A DNA stretch of 64,000 nucleotides from Mesotaenium endlicherianum. Taxonomy: Eukaryota > Streptophyta > Zygnematophyceae > Zygnematales > Mesotaeniaceae. The stretch is from assembly GCA_009602735.1 (NCBI GenBank), contig WELA01002202.1, forward strand, positions 81,586 through 145,585, given 5' to 3'. The position numbers and the translations under genes were made by a program. This document shows, one piece after another, positions 56,823-64,000 of this stretch. Numbering within the stretch: the first letter of the stretch is position 1; each line of letters begins with the position of its first letter. The notes under the pieces are model-generated. The model was not told the DNA's origin. It saw only the letters and a program-made list of their open reading frames with translations, and ran no database searches.

Positions 56823-59408
56823 GGGCTCCTTACGGCTCAGCCATGCTGCTCTTCTGGCGGCGCGTGTGATGCTACAAGCATCAGCCGGTGGCGGCGTTGG
56901 CACACTTACTTTTCTGGAGCCATGGAGTTTGGCGTGTACGCTCTTTTTTTCCTTCATGTAAGGTTTATTTTCCCACCTACCGGTGGCAGACCCTGCAGAG
57001 GCCAGGATATGCTTTTTCCTCCCTACAAACGGAGGCTTTCACTATAGCTGGGGCACATTCCTCCTGGGCATTTTCCCTGTGTGAACCGTCCTTTTAGGAC
57101 CCTATTATTATACATCCTCCTGTGGTCTACCCGCTCCCATCGGGTTTTTTAGTGCTACCCTTGTTGCAGATAAGGGTCCTAGAAGAAACCCTGCTGCAAG
57201 ATAGACATGAGATTTGGCCAGACTCACTGGCATGATTTAGGGATGAATGTAGCATGACTGGCTATTATGTGTAAATAGGGTGTGCCACTTATGACGTCTG
57301 CTGCGGGAGCCAACCTTAGCAGCCAGAATCTTCTTTTTTTAGTGCTTTAGTAGAGCTCTAGTGGCTATTCCACGGCTTCGGCTGTTTTTTTTTGGCCATC
57401 AGACTCTCATGTAAGCTTCTGGTAGGTTTGCATATTATGTTTATACTATCATACAACTATTATACAACTTATGGACAAGAGTACATAGTTTGCTCTTTAT
57501 AGGCCACTGGCATCGCATACTGATTACTTACTAATATACATTATCCATCTAGACTCCACAAATCTTTTAGAGGGGAACGATTGAGTCATATTTCTATTGA
57601 GACCGTTGCATATTGCTTGCCCACGATGATAGATCCTTCCATCTTCCACACGATCCAACCTGTACGCTTGTTGAGCATTTGTCTGGAATATACATTTTGA
57701 AAAAATCTCTGTTCATCACTCCAGTTTCATGCTAGGTCTGGTGAGTCTGAGAGTCACCGAAAGCAACCACCCGACTGAATTACCAATATGAAGTACACAA
57801 GGTACCACCAGCCTGTGGGGCTCCAAGCACTGCTTGCCAGAAGTCTCCTTGTTGTTTTTGAACCGGTAACTTTTAACTGTACATGTGGAACCCTTCTCAT
57901 GGAGGCCCGCCTTTTGTGGCTGAAGGAATGTCCAGTAACTCAACCCAACTGAAAATGAGCAGTATGCGTCATAAGCCTTGAGAAAGGTCTCCTGCTGCTT
58001 GCAGTCACAGACCTACAGGCTTAAAACAGACTCTGTTCGTATAACGAGGGAGCTTCTCAGATGGAAGCATCTAATAGCAACTGTATTGGGAGTGCTTGTT
58101 GTGGATCTGGCCATAAACCACTTCTATGCACGCATTTATGTTTTCTGGTGTCCTCATGTCATGGAAAGGTAGACAGGCATGACAATGTGAGATTAAACAG
58201 CCTCAAACACCAGGGGTGCCGAAGTGACTGTTTTACCATCTTCGTCTCACGTACTGCTTACATTGGTTCACCAAATAGTCCAGCAACTGACGAGCAAGTG
58301 GTGAGGAAAGACGTCATGGACAAATCATAACCTTATTACTGACGTCAGAGAGAGGCACTTCAATTTAGGCACCACCTTCAGCTTCTTCACTTCCAAATAC
58401 CAGACTGGATGCTCAGGTGTTTGTACGTACGTCAACTGACTTGTATAAGAGTGACCAGCACAGGCGATGGCCTGTACAAACATTGATCAGTTGCACATGC
58501 AGTCCTCTCTTTCAGCTAAGAGCTGCACTTCATGCTCCAATCACATATGCATGCATTACATATACGGCAAACATGGGCCTGACGTGAGCAACACATCAAG
58601 TGGCTAAAAAGTGTACTGTACACATTATCCAGGAAGTGTGCACCTCCACCTCGTTCCGTGACTAATCATTAAAACCTGACAGCATAACACACCTCGGATG
58701 TTGTTTGCCGGCACGGGGAGGTAGCAAATGCATCCCCTGGTCTACACCGCCTGACTGCCGGCATCTATGCAGCCAAATTATGCACAAAATAACCATTCAA
58801 CAGAACAAATTCAGATCTCCAAGCTCCATTGGACCCCACGAGGGGCAAATTTGTGGCCTAACAAAGGGCACACCTCCAGCTAAGCCTTTCTTTTGAGGCT
58901 CTTCTACCCCATAAACTTTTGCAGACTGTAACCGCAAGCACGGGCCGCCCCTACGATTCCCAATGCCTCTCGTGTATGGCCCATGTCGCTACTTGTCCCC
59001 CCCCCACCCCCTCCTGTTCCCTCCCCCCTCTCCGCCCCAAGCGCCACCTGGCCACGGTCTGCGTGTCATTCTTGCAGCGCCAGCTGCACATCTAGACCAA
59101 CAGAGCTGCATTCACCAGCGTGACCTCCTGAAGGCAGGTGGTGAGCAAGTGGGCCTGCCCCCCGGGTGCTTGTCCACCCACTATCGTGACATCACATGCA
59201 GGTACAGACAGAGGAGTGCAGCATTCAAAGGCTGCATGCCTGCTAGCTAAAAAACGATACCTACACAAAGGGTCAAACTCCTGCCCTCTCACTTTGGTCC
59301 TCAGAGCAGCTCCAGTCTTCATCTTTGGAGAGAAAGTGGCTATCCTGAAAAGACCACTCATCGCAGCACACACAAGCCCCGTGCCTGCCTGCCAGCCAGC
59401 TACCCTGC
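56823..59408. other. Intergenic region between convergent kinase and F-box genes, copy 2
   Basis: Same as 48490-51075; nothing further recognised. Confidence 0.5.
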
Positions 59409-61689
59409 CTACCGCGCGCCATCGGCAGCAGCAGCAGAAGCCGCCACCGCCGCTGCTGCCGCCGCAGCAGCAGCGGCGGAGGTGGCGGAGGAAGGCGGGG
59501 GCACGCGCGGCGGCGCGCGCGGCAGCGCGGTGGAGGTGTGCACCACCCAGCAGTTCTCGAGGCGCCAGCCCCAGTCGGCGCGGCGCCGCGAGGCCTCGAG
59601 CGCGGGCCACTGGTTGACGCGCACGTAGGTGCCGCGCACACCGCTCTTGGAGCGCGTGAAGCGCCACACCCACATCTGGCCGCCGAACTCGCCGTCCTGC
59701 TCCACGGCCATGACTGTGCCGTCGGGGTGAAAGCAGCGCTGCATGGGCGGCAGGCCGCGGAACGACGGGTCGAACGCCGCCCAGTACTCGCCCGCCGTCT
59801 GCAGGCACTGCCCAGCGCCCGCACGGGTCAGCCCAGCAACTACGTGTATGCGCACGTGAGCGAGCGAGTGAGTGTGTATGTATGTGTGTGAGCGCGTGCG
59901 TGCGCGCCTGCGCGGGTGGCGCGGCCATATGCATGCCTGCCGCGACGCCATGCTCTTGCTTGACCAGCGAGTACCAGCAGCAGGCACTTCCAGGCCTCAT
60001 GACGTGCAGAACCGCCAGCCACCCCCCGCCCCCTTCAATAGTCCCCACGTTATAAAATCAAATTGAACAAGAGGAGAATCTCTAGACTGACCGCACCACA
60101 GGCCAACTGCCGAGCATCCGTTGACGCAAGCTTGGACCGCCTCTGGCCCCAAAGGATACTAGGGAGCTATACCCACACTTGAGGGCTATCACCAATTCNT
60201 GAGGAAGAGACAGATGCTTGCTCAATGTTCTGTGTCGCCACAGGGCACCACCACCAGGGCAGCAGCAGCGGCAGCAGCAGCAGCTGACGAGCAAAGCAGA
60301 GCGATGGGTACCGGCAGGTAGCAAGAGGCAAAAAACGCCACTCATGGGTGGGTGGGGCCTGCATGGGCTTTGCTAGACTTACGCCCGCCTGCCTGCCTGC
60401 ACACAGGCATGCATGGGGTGCAGGGGCGAGGTGTTCACGCATCATACGTGTGGCTAGGGCAATAAGTAAGCAGCATCTCAGATGTGCACATGCGGGAAGA
60501 CACGAGGAGCCAACTAAGAACGCACACAGCGCACGCGCTTCAGGAAGCTGCGAGCTTCGCAGCAGCCCCAGCCCCAGCCCCAGCCGCAGCCTCAGCCGCA
60601 GCCACAGCAGCCGTGACACAGCGAGCCTCCGAGACGACGGCGATCGAGGCCGCGAGCGAAACCGACGTCAGACAAGGGGTCCCACGAGCGTGCCTCTGGA
60701 AGCGAGAAGGGCAAGATAGCAGGGAGCTGGGCTTGCGGTGGATGGGCCTGGGGGGAGAGGGTGGGGAGGCCCGAGGGGGCCAGGAGGAGGGGCAAAGGGG
60801 AGGCCCAAGCGCTGAGATGCTAGAAGAGGTTGTGGCCCTCACCCTGGTGCTGTCTGCAAGCGCAAGCGCGTAAGCCTGCAGCCTGGGAGTGCCAGGGTCC
60901 AGCGCCTCCTTGGCCACGTGCAGTTTCCCCTCCCAGAGCTGCTGGCACTGGGGGGCCCACAGGGAGTCGTCTCGGGCCAGCTCCTGCCACTGCAAGCTCG
61001 CACACGTGCGGGCGTGGAGGGGTGGGGGGAGGTAGCAGAACGCCCCTGCCTCATCGTGGATGGGTAGGAGAAAGTGCCACCTCTGTGGAACAGCATGCCC
61101 GAGAGAGTTCCCTCACACCATGGACAGCACGCGCAGAATCACGGGCTCTTGCTGTCCCCGCCTGGTGCAGTACGTTTCTCATTGCACAGAAGAGCTTGCT
61201 TGACGAGAAGAAATCATAACATCAAACCACATGCCTTCCCATCCCGTTAAGACACATGACACAACACGTCTTGTTAGGACGGGCGGTGTCATTGTGTTGC
61301 TGAAGTAGAGGGTACCCTAAGAAAAGTCACAACTCAGGGCCCAAACGCAGGGAAGCACGCAGCAATTTGCAATTTTTTTGTTTTCATCGGATGGACGAGG
61401 GATGCCGTAGCCGCAAAGGGCGTGGTGTGTTTGACGACAACCCAACGTTAGCCTAAACGTTGATGCATCTATGGATACTGTTCGTAAAGTGTACACATTC
61501 CATTCTGCCATACCCAACAAGATAAGTCGAACACCACCGTGGTATTACAACGCGCCTGCAATGCTCTCTTACCTGCTTAGAAACTGCCGTGCAATTAGCT
61601 AGGTCTTTGCCACGCAGGAAAGACATGATGTGGAAAGTGAGGTGGGCTCCAAGAACGTCCAACGGATCAGCTGCTCCTTCAACCTGCAT
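59409..61689 (-). CDS. F-box protein gene (minus strand, middle exons unresolved)
   Basis: Likely substrate-recognition subunit of an SCF ubiquitin ligase. Exon 1 (61689-61573, from ATG; an in-frame ATG at 61845 would add 52 residues) encodes an F-box start: DVLGAHLTFHIMSFLRGKDL ... AVSKQ. Donor GTAAGAG follows. Exon 2 (60989-60843, same phase) gives WQELARDDSLWAPQCQQLW, the usual end of an F-box, up to a GTGAGG donor. The terminal exon (59807-59409) is the W/F-rich domain described for copy 1. The exons in between were not resolved; an N at 60199 and the edge of the duplicated block lie there. Divergent from ORC5, convergent with the kinase. Confidence 0.65.
60200..60842. other. Presumed intron of the F-box gene with low-complexity repeats
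   Basis: It contains a (CAGCCC/CAGCCG)n run near 60555-60605 and pyrimidine-rich tracts. A minus-strand acceptor-like CTTCCAG at about 60700 could start a further exon, but the reading frame there is not convincing. Confidence 0.4.
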
Positions 61690-61845
61690 CTTGTTTGGTT
61701 TTCGCCGGACTGTGTTACAGCTACGGTTCTTTGTCTGATGCTCTGAACGACACTTCGACTTTCTAATAGACCTGGTCGTGCAACCCGCACAGAGCCGCCC
61801 ACAGAAGCTTCGCTGTCGGACAGGATGCTTGCTCCTAAGTTGCAT

Positions 61846-62670
61846 CGTTCACCATGAATTGCTAGCCGAAAACCACTAGATGAAGAGACACGAGTATGAA
61901 GCTGTAATAACATATGTGTATTAAAGTTCAGACTCAAATATTCATGGCAGGCATGTTAAATGGCTTGAATGATTGGTTACATACAAGCATATATGAGCTG
62001 CATCTAGATGTATAACCAAGTGTAACCAATAGTCAAAAGCAGTCAAGAGCGTCGTCATTGTCCGCTCTTGCCACCTGTTCGTGGTTAAGGAACTTTGTTT
62101 TGTCCTTCCCGTCAGAGGACATATAATTTTCGTAGTCGATGTGGAGAATGGATATGGTATAAGGAATATCACCATATATAACTGCCAAAAATTAAAGAGA
62201 ACTCCTTGGTGGCATGAAGACTCTACACACGTTTCGGTTAGACACAGCAATAATCAGGCGTGTTTTCTGTTCTTTTTCTTGCTGTCGCTGAAGGAGATTC
62301 CACATATCGATTCGTTGATTTTGGCGCCATCGGGGGTACGAAGCGAGGACTGGAGCTCACAGGTGCGGTACAAACCGATGGTCAAGTCGATGATTTCTCC
62401 GGTGCTCGTTACGTTGCATATAACATCTTCACTGTTAGGAAACTACTTGCGAGACGACACCCTTAATCGGTGCACTTCGACACTCACTCTGTGATTTACT
62501 GGCAAGTGAGGAGCTTTTTTCTGAGTTACCATTTTACTTTTAGAGTACCGTGAACCATCATAATGCGAGCCTGCATCGTCGTGCTATTGTACATGTGAGC
62601 TTGTAAATGGTGCCTCTCGTGCAGGGGCGTCTTGGGCGAAAGTGAAGTGAATCTCTTGCAAGCAGGACGA
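61846..62670. promoter_or_regulatory. Divergent intergenic region between the F-box gene and ORC5
   Basis: About 0.8 kb (about 1 kb if the F-box start is 61689) without a supported gene. It should hold both promoters and 5' UTRs, and includes the E2F-type site at 62319-62328. Confidence 0.5.
62319..62328 (+). promoter_or_regulatory. E2F-type binding site TTTTGGCGCC
   Basis: It contains TTTGGCGC, which matches the E2F/DP consensus TTTSSCGC. It lies about 340 bp upstream of the ORC5 ATG. Replication-licensing genes, including ORC subunits, are well-known E2F targets in plants and animals. Confidence 0.5.
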
Positions 62671-63854
62671 ATGACAACCTCAGGTAGCCCCGATGTGCCA
62701 AATGCTGATGAGGACCCAGTGAGACAAAGTACAGGGAGTCAACAGGAGGCCGGCACAGGTCATCAAGCCGGGGGGGCGCTGGATTCGTCTGGAGCTGGCG
62801 ATGGAATCTCGGCCGTTCGAGAGAAATTGAAGCAAGAATTTCCAGGACGAGCTTTGCAGGTCTGGAAGAACGCCACTGTCACTGAGCCAATAGGCTGGAG
62901 TGAAATGAACTAATATTTTGCACAAACTAGGCATTCGAGCTGGTGTAACGAGACCCTATACAGCCCACGTTGAACTGGATCCACGGTGGGCAATCCATTC
63001 TTAGATGCTCAAGTCTGCCAAGCATGGCGGAAAGAGACTAGGAACAAAGTCTTTGGGTAGGAAGCTGCAAGCAATACTGCACCGTAATCTGGCCAAGGGT
63101 TTGTCCCAGCTGCCATGCATGCAGGGCACATGCTGGATGGCTCCGCAGATGGCATGATCTCCAGCAGCTCTGGGGGTGGACCCTCGCTACCCTCTGCGCT
63201 CCAGCCCTCCCTCGCGACTTCTCAAGTCGCATGCTCCCACGTGTGGTGCAGATCGAGGAGCTGATGGAGCTTCTGGGGCAGCCGCAGGATGCAATCCCCC
63301 CCCTCCTTGTCTTCGGCATCTCTGGTAATCACGCCTCTCTGGCCACTTTTCCACCCCCTTCATGATACAATCTGTTACCCACAGAAGGTGTGTGGCGCAG
63401 GGGGGCTCCTTCTGGCTACCAGACACTGTGGGCGCCAGACACTGCACGATACCAGATCACAGGCACGCCGTCATGAATGGCGCTGCTATCCTGAGTGGAG
63501 CACGCTCCCTTCCTCCGTCCCGACAGCTGGCAGCTCAGTTGGCCCTGCCTTAGCTCCTTGCTCCTTAGCCCTAGAGGGCACCTCGTGTCTCAGTCGCCCA
63601 CAACACAACGGCAGCAGAGAAGGGCAGCATGGGCTTCGTAGCAGCGCGCGTGCGTGCGTGCGCACACGCACACCGTCCCGCCAGAGACCCCAGGCCCAAC
63701 TGAGTGCGTTGCGGCTCTCTCCGGGCGACGTGCAGGTGTCGGGAAGACAGCTGTCGTGAGAGCGGCGCTGCGCCTGCTGAGAGCTCCGCACGCATACGTC
63801 AGCTGTCGAACCAACCCCACCCCCCGCCTCCTGTTCGAGACCGCCCTCAACCAG
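62671..63854 (+). CDS. ORC5: Origin recognition complex subunit 5 (first three exons, continues past window)
   Basis: Subunit of the nuclear complex that binds replication origins and loads MCM helicases. Exons 62671-62859, 63252-63324 and 63736-63854 join in phase with GT/AG borders to give 127 residues. The first ~48 are low-complexity. Then comes KLKQEFPGRALQ joined to IEELMELLGQP, the ORC5 N-terminal motif (FPGR-x-QI). Walker A GISGVGKT is split over the exon 2/3 junction. It is followed by AYVSCRTNPTPRLLFETALNQ-type sequence typical of ORC5. The donor at 63855 leads off the window, so Walker B and the winged-helix part are not seen. The start is the first ATG (MTTSGSP) in frame with FPGR. 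Confidence 0.88.
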
Positions 63855-64000
63855 GTTGCCCTTCCACCTCGTCCCTCCCCTCACTGCCTCAACCCCAGAA
63901 ACCGCCACCCTTTCGAATTCCTAACCCCCAATTTTCCTGGCCCTCAAATCCCGGCATCTCATAGGCTACATGCATTGTCCCTGCCCCCTTGCCCCCCCCC

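Larger units (their letters stand above)
52391..60198 (+). repeat. Large direct duplication, copy 2 (7808 bp), bounded by single Ns
   Basis: The counterpart of 43894-51865. It begins in mid-LTR directly after the N at 52390 and ends directly before the N at 60199. It is shorter by exactly two 82-bp units. Confidence 0.97.

Noticed and set aside
63231-63324. ORC5 starting at an ATG at 63231
   Set aside because: The upstream exon ending FPGRALQ joins in phase at 63252 and supplies the expected N-terminal motif.
1-64000. CRISPR arrays, tRNA or rRNA genes
   Set aside because: No regularly spaced short repeats, tRNA cloverleaf or rRNA-like sequence was seen; the short repeats present are tandem, LTR or low-complexity.

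Overview
This is a repeat-dense nuclear window from a large-genome green-lineage eukaryote. My best guess is a streptophyte (charophyte-type) alga; the species is not determined. The pointers are intron-bearing CDPK-like kinase, F-box and ORC5 genes, chromodomain-bearing Ty3/gypsy elements, and LTR elements primed by initiator tRNA-Met (TGGTATCGGAGC). I found no prokaryotic gene organisation, tRNA, rRNA or CRISPR.

Bases 1-44254 are almost entirely nested LTR retrotransposons. One chromovirus family (called 'A family' here) occurs five times: A (plus, its left part outside the window), B (minus, interrupted by A), C (minus, decayed, interrupted by B), G (a small plus-strand fragment) and H (minus, decayed). 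A and B are nearly identical and in opposite orientation. The family has gag, a pol reached by a probable -1 frameshift at TTTAAAA, and an unrecognised third ORF between pol and the 3' LTR. That ORF is preceded by a strong splice-acceptor context and a second polypurine tract, and is followed in frame, after one stop, by an RS-dipeptide tail. Other elements are: D, a different Ty3/gypsy lineage whose LTR carries a CACGTG cluster; F, a TRIM-sized element inserted in G with a recognisable though mutated target-site duplication; a DNA transposon-like element with CGTAT-rich ends; K, a 5.2-kb non-coding (LARD-like) element holding a solo LTR; and I, a second chromovirus inserted in H.

Bases 43894-60198 hold a near-perfect direct duplication (43894-51865 and 52391-60198). 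The second copy is bounded on both sides by a single N, so false duplication (both haplotypes assembled) is the leading explanation. Each copy contains a relic integrase, an unrecognised ORF, a four-exon CDPK-like kinase gene without EF hands, and the convergent terminal exon of an F-box gene. The only clear length difference is an 82-bp tandem repeat carrying the 5' splice site of kinase intron 3, with four units in one copy and two in the other.

Bases 60200-64000 hold the first two exons of the F-box gene (minus strand) and, divergently, the first three exons of ORC5 (plus strand, Walker A complete, running off the window). An E2F-type site lies between them.

The retroelements are parasitic. 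The cellular genes have separate roles: protein phosphorylation, ubiquitin-ligase substrate choice and replication-origin licensing.
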